A stretch of DNA of 40,816 nucleotides from Chromobacterium haemolyticum (GCF_002081825.1 NZ_MUKU01000043.1:1-40816); one strand, 5' to 3'. Shown: positions 1 to 9,526, numbered from the stretch's first letter. The notes: generated by a model not told the origin, from the letters alone. Numbers and translations are program-made.

Positions 1-57
1 TTCGGCCTGCTTGAGAAAGCCAATGATCTGTTCTTCGGTGAATCTGCTCTTCTTCAT
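1..57 (-). mobile_element. IS3-family transposase OrfA, 5' end only
   Basis: The minus strand from 57 to the window edge translates as a typical IS3-family OrfA N-terminus (M-K-K-S-R-F-T-E-E-Q-I-I-G-F-L-K-Q-A-E). This is the start of the helix-turn-helix domain that recognises the IS ends. Only 19 codons are in the window. The gene reads away from the phage tail gene, and its start lies 33 bp from that gene's stop codon, so the IS end must lie between or within the last tail codons. I could not define the terminal inverted repeat. The IS407/IS51-like group is a guess from the OrfA opening. Confidence 0.8.
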
Positions 58-84
58 GTCCGTCATTCTCCTTCAGTGACGGAC
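58..84 (-). promoter_or_regulatory. Hairpin around the transposase ribosome-binding site
   Basis: An 8-bp perfect inverted repeat (GTCCGTCA / TGACGGAC) flanks an 11-nt loop. On the minus strand the loop contains the AAGGAG Shine-Dalgarno of the transposase gene, and the stem ends one base before the ATG. A stem-loop here could limit translation from readthrough transcripts, as is known for several IS elements. That role is inference. Confidence 0.45.
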
Positions 85-90
85 TTCTCT

Positions 91-3000
91 CTACTTTTGA
101 TTGGTAAGGCCTAAGGGGAGCAGATCAGAGACTCCATGCATGCCATAAACCAAAATGTTTCCGTCGATGTAAAACCTGATTGAGCTCTCCCCGCCGCCAT
201 TCCACCACATTGCACCAGCTATAACCAGGGTTGTGGGGTATGGCGTATAAAATGTGCCGTACCTAAAGTCGCGGCCCCAACTCTGATACCAACTAACGCT
301 TCCATTTGCTATTTTTAGCGTGCCTATCGTCAGATCCTTGATGTAGGTGCCATGCATCCCTCCCGCATCCAGAATGACATTGCCGGCTCCATCCCGCACC
401 GTGAGGCCGCGCGTATCGATCTGCCCGGCGTTGAGCTGTCCATTGATCTTGTGCGAACCCATACCGTTGAAATCCACCACGACATTGCCTGCAGGGTCTT
501 TGATCGTCAGCTGGCGGCTGTCGATCTTGTCGGCCTCAACCGAGTTCGCTAACAAGCGATCGCCGGACAGGGTGCCGCGCAGGATCAGATCGCCATCAAT
601 CCCCACCATCGGCTGGCCATTCACGCTGCCAGCAGTGAAAATTTGCCGGCTGCCGCTACCGTCCGGCAGCGACACCGCGAACTTGTCGGCCAAAAAATCG
701 ACTCTTGAGCCGTCTTTATCCGCCCGCAGGCCCATGCCGGCGATTTTGTCGCCAGCAGTGACCTTGAGGACTTTTTCAGCCTGTATGCCATCAACCACTA
801 GGCTGGTTTCCTGGATAGCCGCGGTGTTGCCGTTGACCGTAACTTCCAACGTCTCGACCGAGCGCGCCACCGCGCCGACCTCTGTTGCTCTGACCTCCCT
901 TTCCGCCTGGATGGCCGACGCGTTCTCGCCGACTTTGGCGCCCAGGGCTTCCAGACTTTTTGCCGTGGCGCCCTCGCCGTTGACCCTGGCCTCGACCTCG
1001 CGCCGCAGCGCCGCCTCGTTCTCTCCCAACTTCGCGCCCAGCACTTCGTCCGCCCGGGCCAGCGCCTCGTCCGCGTTAGCCCGCGCCTGTTCCTCGCGTT
1101 TCAATGCGGCAACGCTATCGTCATGGCTGGCGCGCAATAGCTTGAGATCCGAAGCCAGCGCTTCGCGCGCACTGGCCGTTGCCTTTTTCTCCTCCAAAAA
1201 ATCAGCGCGGCTGTCGTCGAAGGCGGCGGCCAGGCGCAGGCGCTCCGATGCCTCGCTGGACAGGTCCGTGTTCAGCGTTTTGATTTCACGCCGCGCTATC
1301 GCGTAGTTGCGGGTATGCGCGGTATCGCGGTCATCCTGCGTCAGCATCAGCTCATACGCCGCCTGTAACGCGGAGTTCGCCGAGTCCGCAATCTGCGGCA
1401 GCTTGCCGAGCGGCTTTTGCAGTTCTTCGGTCAACTGGCCGCCGCCGATGCTGCCCTGCAGCTGCTCCAGCAACTTGGCCGGGTTCTTCTCGGTACTGGC
1501 CCTGGCCTTGACCGGCGCCGAGCGGTTGCCCCATCCATCCAGCAACACCAACTCATACTCCACCGTCACCCCGACAGACAGACCGATATGCGTCCAGCGG
1601 TCAGAAGGAAACGGCAAGGAGGTCAAGCGCGCCTTTGGCCCGTCGCCGATCTGGCCGAACAGCTCCACGCCCGCGATATCCACGGCCGGCGGGTAGCGCC
1701 AAGCCAGCTCAATCAGCAGGAGATCGCCCACGGCATAGAAGGATTGCGGCGCCGCCGGCGGTTCGCCCATGGCCGTGACCGTCAAATGGGCGAAAGCGGG
1801 CCGGGAAATGCCGCCATCGGCAAATAGCGGAGCAACGGACGCTTCGTGATAGCCTGGCTCGACATCCGCCGCATGCTGGGTCTCACTCGTCAGAGCCTCG
1901 TTCCAAATGCCTTCTTCGCGGCGCCAGCAGTAACGGTACTGCGTCGCCCCGCGGACCGGCGGCCAGCTGGCTTGCATCGTCGGCACGCGCTGCTGCCTGG
2001 CGTTGACGCGGCTAGACTCGGTCAGGGACAGATAGCCAATCAGCGGCGGACGGCTGGGGCGCGGCGGCACATAGGCAAAGTCTCCCTTTTCCGCCGCGTA
2101 ATACTCGGGCAAATAGTCGCAGGCCGTGAACTGGATATCGCCATTGTCGAGCGGCTTGGCGTCGATGATTTTGACCTTGCGGCCGGGGTGGGTCGCCGGA
2201 TCGTAAAACCACATCCAATCCAGAGCGACCGCATCAGGCGACTCGTCCGGCACGGGAAGCGGGCCGTCCGCATCGCTGACCGGAATCGGATCGCGCAAGC
2301 GCAGCAATGCAGATTCGCCCCCGCCGCCCTTGACCCGATATGTTGAGTAGTTGCCGTCGGGGAAGCGGATGCCGACATAAGCCGTGGCGCCTAAAGGCAC
2401 CGCCCTGTCCAGTCGCAGTTCCTGGCGATTCCCGCCAAGCAGCCGGCCGGAAAATGACCAACTGGCCATATCGTGGGAAAGCAAGACCACATCGCCCTTG
2501 CCCGCCACCATGCCCTCGATGTCGGTTTCCCAACTGATGCGTCGACGGTGCAAAGCCTGCGACGCCGCCAGCAGCCGGGCTTCGCGCCCGGCCACGTCCG
2601 CATCGGTGCAGCCGATGAAGTCCAGCGTTGCGGGATTCGCCGGATCGGAAACGCCTTGCACCACGACCCTGACGCTATCTGGCTTCCAGTCCTTGGACTG
2701 GTTCACGAAATTAACGATGATTTCGTCTGCCAACTTGCCGGACTGATAGTTAATCCGAAAGCTTTTGGCTTTGATGTTGGCCGGGCCGAACACCGCGACG
2801 ACGGGCAATTCGTCGGCATCCCACACCACGCCGTAGCGGCCCGACTGCCAGGTCATCTGCCCGCGGCCGCAGCGCGCAATCATCTCCGCCACTTCCTTGA
2901 TCGGCATTCCTCGATCCAGCACACGGCTAAAGCTCAGGCGTTTGGCCTCGCACCACACGGCAAAGCTCTTGATGCTCTCGATCTCGATGCGCTGATCAGG

Positions 3001-4341
3001 CAGGCCGCCGCCAAACAACCGACGCCCATTGACCGCCCTCCGGCCCCGCAACCACCACAACAGCCACCAGGCCGGGTTCAAAGTTGCGCGCAATGCCCAG
3101 CCTCCGTTCTCCCACACCGGGATTTCAGAGCTGGCCACCGCCGACAACTCGTCGATCGTGCCATTGAGCTGGTTGCTGGCCTTGATGCGGACCCCAACTC
3201 GCCGTTGTCCGGTGTAGTCGGCGCCATCGAATTGATGGCTGCGGATCTGAGCCACCGCGAATTGATTCTTGTACCGGCTCGAGTCTCCATCCGCACTGAC
3301 TTTAATGACGCGGATAGCGTATTGGCCTCGTTGTACCGCTTCGGAAATCGACAGCCGTGCGATATTGATGCCCCGACCGTGCAAGGTGAATGTCCGATTG
3401 CCAAAGTTGCGCCAGGCTCCGTCCGGAAAGGCGCGGTATTCGACCTGAAACTCGATGGACCTGCTTTCAATGCCGCCATCGTCCCGGGCAAAATAGGCCA
3501 AGCCTTGAACATCGATGCCTATGGCAATCGTGTCTGGGCTTGTCGTTCTCTCTACCCAGCCGTCCGCCGCCTTGATTTCTCGCCCTTGTTCGGTATCGAC
3601 ATTACCGAACTCGGCAGGCAGCACGCCATCCGGCCCCGCCTCGAAAATCGTCACATCCTGATAGCTGCTCAACAGGGTTTCGCCCAGCTTGAAATTTTCA
3701 AGCTTCAGTTCGGACTGCAGGCCGAAATGGAAGGACTGGAACAGAAACTGCTCCGCCCCTTCAAACACCGTGTAAGGTTTGCCGGCCAGGTCCGGCACCA
3801 TCCTGTGCTTTCCCATCACCAGCGGCATGGGCTCGAACGGCCGCAGGCGGTTACGGGCGCCGGCCAAAGAATACGTAGGGGATTGCTCGGCGCCGCAGCC
3901 GAACGCCCCTAACTGCGGCTTGGGCGGCGGCAACAGCGTGTTGATCAATATTGAGCCGCCTACCATGATGCCAATAGCCAGGGCCCCGCTCATCGCGGTC
4001 CAGGTTCCCGTCATGGCGAAGCCCGCCAGATAGGGAGCGGTGAAGGCAAGCGCCAACAGAGCGATAGAACGAAAAACCTTGCCACCACCGCCACGCACCA
4101 AAGCCCGAACCAATACAATGTCGTTTTGCTTCAGCCGGTACTTGCGCCAAGTTTCCGGCGCCAGCGTCCGGCCATTCACGGAAACGGCGTGCCCTTCGTC
4201 CACCTCAATGCCCGTGCGCCGGCAATAGCCGCCCAAGGTTTCATTGCGGCGAAACGCCGCTTGCACCAGTTGCCGGCCTTCCAGCAACAGCGGGTGCGGC
4301 AAAAACGCCAGCCTGACGGCGTTCGGTGTTGTCATTTCCAT
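91..4341 (-). CDS. Phage tail tip / host-specificity protein (TipJ, lambda gpJ-like)
   Basis: A 1416-aa tail-tip protein that caps the distal tail and contacts the host receptor. The N-terminus (about 1-140) has a small beta-grasp-like stretch and then hydrophobic segments (about 90-140), as in the TipJ family. The middle (about 150-900) carries the J-type tail-hub core and fibronectin-like modules. Residues about 950-1200 form a long Ala/Glu/Arg-rich coiled coil, followed by a short C-terminal receptor-binding end. The start at ATG 4341 follows GGAAGGG; a second ATG at 4335 forms an ATGA overlap with the preceding stop. The gene is last in the tail operon. The 3' end abuts an IS3 element, so the final residues may come from the insertion. 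Confidence 0.92.
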   Translation of the reverse strand: MEMTTPNAVRLAFLPHPLLLEGRQLVQAAFRRNETLGGYCRRTGIEVDEGHAVSVNGRTLAPETWRKYRLKQNDIVLVRALVRGGGGKVFRSIALLALAFTAPYLAGFAMTGTWTAMSGALAIGIMVGGSILINTLLPPPKPQLGAFGCGAEQSPTYSLAGARNRLRPFEPMPLVMGKHRMVPDLAGKPYTVFEGAEQFLFQSFHFGLQSELKLENFKLGETLLSSYQDVTIFEAGPDGVLPAEFGNVDTEQGREIKAADGWVERTTSPDTIAIGIDVQGLAYFARDDGGIESRSIEFQVEYRAFPDGAWRNFGNRTFTLHGRGINIARLSISEAVQRGQYAIRVIKVSADGDSSRYKNQFAVAQIRSHQFDGADYTGQRRVGVRIKASNQLNGTIDELSAVASSEIPVWENGGWALRATLNPAWWLLWWLRGRRAVNGRRLFGGGLPDQRIEIESIKSFAVWCEAKRLSFSRVLDRGMPIKEVAEMIARCGRGQMTWQSGRYGVVWDADELPVVAVFGPANIKAKSFRINYQSGKLADEIIVNFVNQSKDWKPDSVRVVVQGVSDPANPATLDFIGCTDADVAGREARLLAASQALHRRRISWETDIEGMVAGKGDVVLLSHDMASWSFSGRLLGGNRQELRLDRAVPLGATAYVGIRFPDGNYSTYRVKGGGGESALLRLRDPIPVSDADGPLPVPDESPDAVALDWMWFYDPATHPGRKVKIIDAKPLDNGDIQFTACDYLPEYYAAEKGDFAYVPPRPSRPPLIGYLSLTESSRVNARQQRVPTMQASWPPVRGATQYRYCWRREEGIWNEALTSETQHAADVEPGYHEASVAPLFADGGISRPAFAHLTVTAMGEPPAAPQSFYAVGDLLLIELAWRYPPAVDIAGVELFGQIGDGPKARLTSLPFPSDRWTHIGLSVGVTVEYELVLLDGWGNRSAPVKARASTEKNPAKLLEQLQGSIGGGQLTEELQKPLGKLPQIADSANSALQAAYELMLTQDDRDTAHTRNYAIARREIKTLNTDLSSEASERLRLAAAFDDSRADFLEEKKATASAREALASDLKLLRASHDDSVAALKREEQARANADEALARADEVLGAKLGENEAALRREVEARVNGEGATAKSLEALGAKVGENASAIQAEREVRATEVGAVARSVETLEVTVNGNTAAIQETSLVVDGIQAEKVLKVTAGDKIAGMGLRADKDGSRVDFLADKFAVSLPDGSGSRQIFTAGSVNGQPMVGIDGDLILRGTLSGDRLLANSVEADKIDSRQLTIKDPAGNVVVDFNGMGSHKINGQLNAGQIDTRGLTVRDGAGNVILDAGGMHGTYIKDLTIGTLKIANGSVSWYQSWGRDFRYGTFYTPYPTTLVIAGAMWWNGGGESSIRFYIDGNILVYGMHGVSDLLPLGLTNQK

Positions 4342-4709
4342 TGGTAAAACCCTTCCACCTCATACCCTGACAGCGAACGCAGCCGCTGGCGCACCACTTC
4401 GCCAAAGCCTTCGTCCGCGTGAAGCACCCACCACTCCCGCCCTATCCAACACATCACCCCAATATGCTGCAGCCGGCCGCGCGCCAGCAGCAGCACCGGG
4501 TGGCCATCCACCGGCTCCGGCACCTTCTCCGCGAACTGCTCCTTGCGGGCCGAAATTTGAGTGTTGCGTCCAAACGGCGTCTTCTGATGTTTGCCCGGCA
4601 GGCTGACCGCCTGGCCGAGCACCTCGGCGGCGACCTGTTCGGCCAGAGCCGCGCAATTCAATCCATCGTCCGCGTACTCCATGCCCACGTAAGGATCAGA
4701 CCAATGCAT
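4332..4709 (-). CDS. NlpC/P60-like tail peptidase
   Basis: A 125-aa protein placed directly before the tip gene, where lambda K-type NlpC/P60 cysteine peptidases sit. The segment D-D-G-L-N-C-A-A-L (about 15-23) matches the catalytic Cys region (D/N-C-x-x-L). His candidates are in H-I-G-V-M-C and L-H-A-D-E-G-F-G, the usual C-terminal His pattern. Such proteins act at the tail tip, probably opening peptidoglycan during DNA entry. The start at 4709 overlaps the upstream TGA by one base (TGATG). A longer upstream reading in this frame runs through the preceding gene and is rejected. Confidence 0.8.
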   Translation of the reverse strand: MHWSDPYVGMEYADDGLNCAALAEQVAAEVLGQAVSLPGKHQKTPFGRNTQISARKEQFAEKVPEPVDGHPVLLLARGRLQHIGVMCWIGREWWVLHADEGFGEVVRQRLRSLSGYEVEGFYQWK

Positions 4710-5185
4710 CAGAACACCCCCGGTGCGGTTTCCGGCCGGTAGTGCAAAGCCACCGCCGGCTGATTCAAGAAGTCCACATAGCCAAGCGTCGCGGTGATCT
4801 GCAATGGCGTCATTGCCACGTTGGAGAGGTCCAAAGTAATGTCGTACTCCAGAACCTTCGGCTGACTGCGCAACACCTGGATCACGCGGCATTGCGAACC
4901 GGCGCCGCCCTGCGACACATCGATCCACTTCGTCAATTCCCGACCGACGTTGTCGATGGCCAGTTGTGCTTGCGGTACCTGGCCCTCCGACTCTTCTGGC
5001 AACTGGAAAGAAAAAGAGCACGCCACGAAGACATGCCCTTCCACGGTGATTGGCACGGAGTCGTTGACCACCCGAGCCGGCTCGGCCAGATCCTCATGGC
5101 TGATTTCCAAGAGCATCAACAGCGGCTCCGCCGCGCTGGTGGCATTGATGTTCTCGCGCGCGGCTTGAGAAATTGCTCGCGCCAT
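4709..5185 (-). CDS. DUF1833-family distal tail protein
   Basis: A 158-aa protein opening M-A-R-A-I-S-Q-A-A-R-E-N and continuing as a beta-rich domain (V-P-I-T-V-E-G-H-x-F at about 44-53; Q-L-A-I-D-N-V-G at about 74-81). It matches my memory of DUF1833, found next to lambda M/L-like tail genes. The role is presumably structural at the distal tail. The start at 5185 has a strong AGGAAGGGG five bases upstream, and its stop overlaps the start of the NlpC-like gene. Family assignment is from recall. Confidence 0.7.
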   Translation of the reverse strand: MARAISQAARENINATSAAEPLLMLLEISHEDLAEPARVVNDSVPITVEGHVFVACSFSFQLPEESEGQVPQAQLAIDNVGRELTKWIDVSQGGAGSQCRVIQVLRSQPKVLEYDITLDLSNVAMTPLQITATLGYVDFLNQPAVALHYRPETAPGVF

Positions 5186-5209
5186 AAAATCCCCTTCCTG
5201 AAAGCAAAA

Positions 5210-5227
5210 ACCCGCACGAAGGCGGGT
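5210..5227 (-). terminator. Intrinsic terminator between tail genes
   Basis: Stem ACCCGC / GCGGGT with a 6-nt loop, followed on the minus strand by five T residues. It lies between the 119-aa tail gene and the DUF1833 gene, inside the late operon. Confidence 0.65.
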
Positions 5228-5254
5228 CGGTTGAATTGGAGCGTACAGTTGGAC

Positions 5255-5614
5255 TCAGGCTGCAATAGCTTCAATCTGGGTCGCCGCTCGCCATAGTCCT
5301 TTTGAGTCAGGGATAAGGCGGATTTTCCCGCCGATGAACCGCGCCTTCCTCTGAGCCTGGCTGATCGGATCCGTGTAGAGAAACCAGCCCGATCCGCCGG
5401 CCAGCGTTTTGCCGAACCATTCCTCGAAGTCCAGCTTTCCCTGGCGCCCCTCAATCAACAACGTCACATCGAGTTGGGCCACTGGAGAACTCCACCGCGG
5501 CCGCTGCTTGGCGATAGGGCCTTCCATATCCGAGCGGATCACGCCGTAGTCTGGAGCCTCTCCATATCCCGCCAACAGTAGACGCACGTAACTGGGCAGC
5601 CTTGGCAGCACCAT
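5255..5614 (-). CDS. Phage tail protein following the tape measure
   Basis: A 119-aa protein (M-V-L-P-R-L-P-S-Y-V-R-L-L-L-A-G-Y) containing L-D-V-T-L-L-I-E-G and W-F-G-K-T-L-A-G-G-S-G-W-F. Size, position between the tape measure and DUF1833 genes, and aromatic-rich beta character fit a lambda M-like distal tail or initiator protein. I cannot name a family with certainty. The start is supported by GGAGGTGAT just before ATG 5614. Terminator hairpins stand on both sides. Confidence 0.65.
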   Translation of the reverse strand: MVLPRLPSYVRLLLAGYGEAPDYGVIRSDMEGPIAKQRPRWSSPVAQLDVTLLIEGRQGKLDFEEWFGKTLAGGSGWFLYTDPISQAQRKARFIGGKIRLIPDSKGLWRAATQIEAIAA

Positions 5615-5633
5615 ATCACCTCCATTTCAGAAT

Positions 5634-5660
5634 AAAAAAAAGCCCACCATTTCGGTGGGC
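5634..5660 (-). terminator. Terminator after the tape measure gene
   Basis: Perfect 7-bp stem GCCCACC / GGTGGGC with loop ATTTC, followed on the minus strand by eight T residues. It lies 27 bp past the tape measure stop and before the next tail gene. Confidence 0.8.
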
Positions 5661-5686
5661 CCACCAGATTGGTGAAGCGTTCTGCG

Positions 5687-8600
5687 CTATTTTCCAACAA
5701 TCGCCTTAATCCCCTGCGACACCGGTCCCCCGCGCCGTAAATCCGTCAGCACGATGTCCACCACCATCTGCCGGCCATCAAACCGCGGCTGGCTTGCCGA
5801 AGCGCTCACCGGCTGGCTGGACTGGTTGATGACGTTCAAGGCCAGATTGACCTCAGTGCCGGCGCCCTGGGCCTTAACCCCCAGCCGGCCGGCGTTGTCC
5901 CGTGTCAGCGGCATGATCGCTTCCGGCCCCGCCTCGCCAAACAGCGCCATCGGTGCCATCGTCGGGCTCGACACCACCGAGTTGGTGAATGCTCCGCCGC
6001 TGGCGAAGGTACGGACCACCTGGCCGTTGTAGAAGAGATTGCCCTTGGCGCTGCCGATCACCGACGGGCCGAACAGGCCGCTCGGCAGCCAGTCCAAGCT
6101 GAGCCCACCTCCTATCATGCTCAAGGTTGCTTGCTGCATCTGGATCCGAATGATCTGCTCGATCACCGAGTTGGCGAAATCCTGCCAGCCCAGTTTGCCG
6201 GTCATGAAGAACTTGGTTTGCATGTCCGTCATGCTATTGGTGGCGGTCTCAAACGCCCTCTGGCCCTGTGCGGCCTTGTTGCCCACGTTATCGGCGTATT
6301 GGGCCAAGGCCTGATTCCAGCCGGTCGTAAACTCACGCGCCTTGGCTCTGCTCTCGTCGTAGGAGGCGATCAGCTTGGCGTACTCGCCCGGCAAAGTGGC
6401 AACACCTTCCCTCTCTTTGTCCAGGAAGTAGATGTAGCGCTCCTTGGCCTCCTGCGACATGAACATCGTGGCGTTGTAGCGCTCCAGCTCCTCCCTGGCC
6501 TCCGCTAACGCTTTGCGCGCTGTGGCCATGTTTTCGATATCAACCAGTCCCTGTCGTGCTTCAATCCTTTGATCGAACTGCCAGATTCGTTCGTTTCGAC
6601 TCCTAAGTTCATCCGGATCGGACGGAACCGGCTGCTTGATCAATGCCTCACGTTCGGTTTTGACTTCAAGCAGCTTCTTCTCCGCGTCAGTCAGCCGTTG
6701 AACACGAAGGCCCAAGGTGTCCAGCCGCTGGATGTAGGTCTCAGCCGCGCGGACGCCCGAGGTGGTTTCCGCTAGGTCCGTGTACAACACTTCCAGCCCC
6801 TTGGTGGATTTTTCGAGGCGGATCTTCTCCTTGATCAGCGCGATCTCACGATCCAGTAGGATGATCGACGGCGCCCGGTTGCCCTGCCCCTTGGTCGTGC
6901 TGCCTTCACCGCTTGCCAGGCTCTGCCGCTGGGCGATTAATCGATTGAGTTGCCTCTCTCCCTCGGTAAGCTTCTGAGCCGCGTCGCCTAGTCTGGAGAG
7001 GTTGTCGTGGTATTCACGCAAGCTTATGAGGTCAGCTCGGATGTTGGCCAACCGGTCGGCTCCCCCTCCTTGGCCTCGCCCTCCCTTGCCCCCACGCAGT
7101 GAGCTATTAAGCTTTTCGTTGGCCTGCGCAAGCAACTTTGCAGCTTCTTCTTGCGAGATCACACCTTCAGCCGCCGCTTTCTCTATCTCACGAATATCCG
7201 CTCGGATCTTTTCAGCGGCCGGCGTATAGCTACCCTTTAGCTGCGCAACTCTGGTAAGGGATGTCTCTCCTGTTGCTGCATTTTTCTGCTCATCCTCAAG
7301 CTCTTTTATTTTTGCTTTGGCTGCCGCAACGCCTGAAAGAAGCTCTTCCTTGGCACCCGCTTTCATTTTGGACATTGCAGCCGAGTCACTCAGTAGCCGT
7401 AGGTTGTCCCGAATAAATTTCTTTTGGTCTTCGATTCGGATGTCAAATGTCGCTCCCTTCAAGCCCTCCGCCATTGATCTAGGCATGGCAATGCTATATG
7501 CCTTTTCGGCCTCTAATAAATTAGCCCGGTAAGCATTACTCCTAACTTTTATTGCATTCAGCTCATCCCGGCTCAAGGGGATCTCGTAGTACGCAGTCCC
7601 ATCAAATAGTTTCTTCGTGCCCTTTCTCAATTCTTCATCCGCTTCAGCCATCCCTTTTTTCGCCAAAGCAATTTCTGTTTGCAGTGCCGCAAGAGGTGCC
7701 TTTGCAGCCGCACTCATAGCTGCAGATATTCGGCGGGCAGAGTTTTCACTAATTGCAGCCGCATCACCAGCCGCTTCGGCGATCTTGTCCCAGTTGTATA
7801 CGACGACTGCCGCGGCTGCGATAAACAAGCCGAAAGGTCCACCAACAGCTGCCAGGGCAGCGCTGGCGCCCCGTGCCGCGATCCCCGCCATGGTCGCCGC
7901 CCGGGCATAGTTGTTTGTCGCCACCGTCAACGCATTTGTGGCTACAGTGTTTCGCGCTTTTGCTGCGGACAGCGCGGTTTGTGAGCCCCCTAAAGCTGCG
8001 CTGGCCTGCGCGCTGCGCAGGGCGGCAGCAGCATTGGTGGCCTCTGCCCTGGCGCTTTCCAAAGCCGCCGTGGCGGTGACGCGCGCAGCAACTCCTTGCT
8101 TGCTTGTGTCAACGATCAATTGGCCAAGAGCGCCCGAAGTCTTGCTGATGGCCAGCAGCGTCGCGCCCCCCAGTGCCCACGTCAGAGTTTTTCCTACGGT
8201 TTCGCTATTTTCCGACAAGAATTTAAGAGCATCGGTAGCCTTCGTTACCCCTCGGGTAAATGGCACCATGAATTCCTGACCCGCGGAGGTTTTCAAATCA
8301 TCCGCGTAGCGCTTCATGGAGTTAAGTTGTTTGCCCGCTTCTTCCATCGAAGCCTCATAGGCGCCCGAGATCATCTTGCCCTTTTCCATCACTTCATTGA
8401 CCCGGGCCTGAATCTTCTCCGTTTCAGACAAAGCGTCAGCCGTTTTGCCCAACTGCGCGGCAAGCTTCCGGTAACCCGCCTCAAAGTTCACGTTGATCCC
8501 GATGGTTCTGAGGATCTCGGTTTGAGCGGATTGAATGCCGTAGACCAGGCGGGTATAGGACTCGGATGAGTTCAGATTGCCGATCACCGCCGCATCCTGG

Positions 8601-9025
8601 GCGATTCTCGCGAGCTGAGTGGACTGCGACAAATCAACATTGGCTTGAATCATGCGAGCGATGTTTTGCCGGGACTCCAGCGCAGAAATCCCCGTCTGGC
8701 GCAACGCAGACTCGGTCTGCTGCAGCTGAACGGTGGAATACCCCGCATTCTTGCCCACGGTGTTCATGACCACGCCCAAGGTGTTGTAATGCGCCGCCAT
8801 CAAGGTCACTTCCTTGGAGAACTCAAGCAACTTCATGCCGGAGTACGCTGCAACAAAGGACTTAATGACACTAGTGGCACGAGAAAAAGACGCATCAATA
8901 TTGCTGGCCATCCTGGCTAAGCTATTTTCGGTGGCTGACCCAACTCTAGCCAAATCGCTCAACGCTCGGCCACTTCCTTCAATTTCTCTTGCATCTGCCC
9001 GTATAATTAGAGTCGCAATATCCAT
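5687..9025 (-). CDS. Tail length tape measure protein
   Basis: A 1112-aa tape measure protein: the scaffold around which the tail tube polymerises, ejected with DNA at infection. Residues about 1-280 are a tape-measure N-terminal domain (L-A-R-V-G-S-A-T-E-N...). A hydrophobic patch follows at about 370-410 (Ala/Gly-rich, then G-G-P-F-G-L-F-I-A-A-A-A-V-V-V-Y). The rest is long alpha-helical coiled coil. The C-terminus has G-E-A-G-P-E-A-I-M-P-L, diagnostic of lambda gpH-like proteins. At about 0.15 nm per residue the tail would be about 165 nm (rule of thumb). The start has TGGAGAT upstream. Normally the G/GT genes sit immediately upstream; here a 4.7-kb island intervenes. Confidence 0.95.
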   Translation of the reverse strand: MDIATLIIRADAREIEGSGRALSDLARVGSATENSLARMASNIDASFSRATSVIKSFVAAYSGMKLLEFSKEVTLMAAHYNTLGVVMNTVGKNAGYSTVQLQQTESALRQTGISALESRQNIARMIQANVDLSQSTQLARIAQDAAVIGNLNSSESYTRLVYGIQSAQTEILRTIGINVNFEAGYRKLAAQLGKTADALSETEKIQARVNEVMEKGKMISGAYEASMEEAGKQLNSMKRYADDLKTSAGQEFMVPFTRGVTKATDALKFLSENSETVGKTLTWALGGATLLAISKTSGALGQLIVDTSKQGVAARVTATAALESARAEATNAAAALRSAQASAALGGSQTALSAAKARNTVATNALTVATNNYARAATMAGIAARGASAALAAVGGPFGLFIAAAAVVVYNWDKIAEAAGDAAAISENSARRISAAMSAAAKAPLAALQTEIALAKKGMAEADEELRKGTKKLFDGTAYYEIPLSRDELNAIKVRSNAYRANLLEAEKAYSIAMPRSMAEGLKGATFDIRIEDQKKFIRDNLRLLSDSAAMSKMKAGAKEELLSGVAAAKAKIKELEDEQKNAATGETSLTRVAQLKGSYTPAAEKIRADIREIEKAAAEGVISQEEAAKLLAQANEKLNSSLRGGKGGRGQGGGADRLANIRADLISLREYHDNLSRLGDAAQKLTEGERQLNRLIAQRQSLASGEGSTTKGQGNRAPSIILLDREIALIKEKIRLEKSTKGLEVLYTDLAETTSGVRAAETYIQRLDTLGLRVQRLTDAEKKLLEVKTEREALIKQPVPSDPDELRSRNERIWQFDQRIEARQGLVDIENMATARKALAEAREELERYNATMFMSQEAKERYIYFLDKEREGVATLPGEYAKLIASYDESRAKAREFTTGWNQALAQYADNVGNKAAQGQRAFETATNSMTDMQTKFFMTGKLGWQDFANSVIEQIIRIQMQQATLSMIGGGLSLDWLPSGLFGPSVIGSAKGNLFYNGQVVRTFASGGAFTNSVVSSPTMAPMALFGEAGPEAIMPLTRDNAGRLGVKAQGAGTEVNLALNVINQSSQPVSASASQPRFDGRQMVVDIVLTDLRRGGPVSQGIKAIVGK

Positions 9026-9040
9026 TGCACATCTCCAATA

Positions 9041-9066
9041 AAAAATGCCTCATCACATGATGAGGC
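9041..9066 (-). terminator. Terminator ahead of the tape measure gene
   Basis: Perfect 9-bp stem GCCTCATCA / TGATGAGGC with a 2-nt loop, followed on the minus strand by A then six T residues. It ends transcripts of the 9085-9892 cargo genes just before the tape measure gene. Late transcription must read through it. Confidence 0.75.
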
Positions 9067-9084
9067 ACCGATATCAAACTCAAG

Positions 9085-9501
9085 TCAATCCGTCAAACGG
9101 ACTCCAAGTACAGAATCAGCCTGCGCCACCTTTTTGCCATTTGGGTCAAAAAAGTATATTGTTCTAGCCATGCAATTTAGCACGGCATCTGCATCTGCTA
9201 TTTTCTTAGCAACTTTTAACAAAGCTGCTTTTTCATCAACAAAGTTCACCATTTCAATTTCGAGACGCCCATTATATTCTGACACTTTATGATTGGACCG
9301 AACTGCTTCCATCAAGACTATTGCAGCCTCAACACCATCTGCACCATACTTTGCAATTGAATTGCACTCTATTAAATCCGACCCCTGCTTCACTTCTTTG
9401 CCTCCTGTGAAATAAGAAACACAAGAAACCACAACTAAGCTAAGAAAAGAAACAGCAATCCAAGCAACCATTTTGGCTTTAGCCTCTATTGAAAGCGCCA
9501 T
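9085..9501 (-). CDS. Small single-pass membrane protein (cargo)
   Basis: A 138-aa protein of unknown function. Residues about 11-30 (V-A-W-I-A-V-S-F-L-S-L-V-V-V-S-C-V-S-Y-F) form one transmembrane segment or uncleaved signal anchor. The rest is a soluble mixed domain with Cys at S-D-L-I-E-C and V-L-N-C-M-A-R. The longer frame back to 9690 is rejected: ATG 9501 has AAAGGA upstream and directly precedes the hydrophobic segment. It lies 25 bp after the next gene, so the pair is probably co-transcribed. Codon use is more AT-rich than the tail genes around it, consistent with acquired cargo. Confidence 0.6.
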   Translation of the reverse strand: MALSIEAKAKMVAWIAVSFLSLVVVSCVSYFTGGKEVKQGSDLIECNSIAKYGADGVEAAIVLMEAVRSNHKVSEYNGRLEIEMVNFVDEKAALLKVAKKIADADAVLNCMARTIYFFDPNGKKVAQADSVLGVRLTD

Positions 9502-9526
9502 ACCCCATCCTTTGTAACGAAGACTC

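Noticed and set aside
2473-3912. 479-codon plus-strand ORF opposite the tail-tip gene
   Set aside because: It is a shadow frame of the tip protein with no recognisable motif or RBS.
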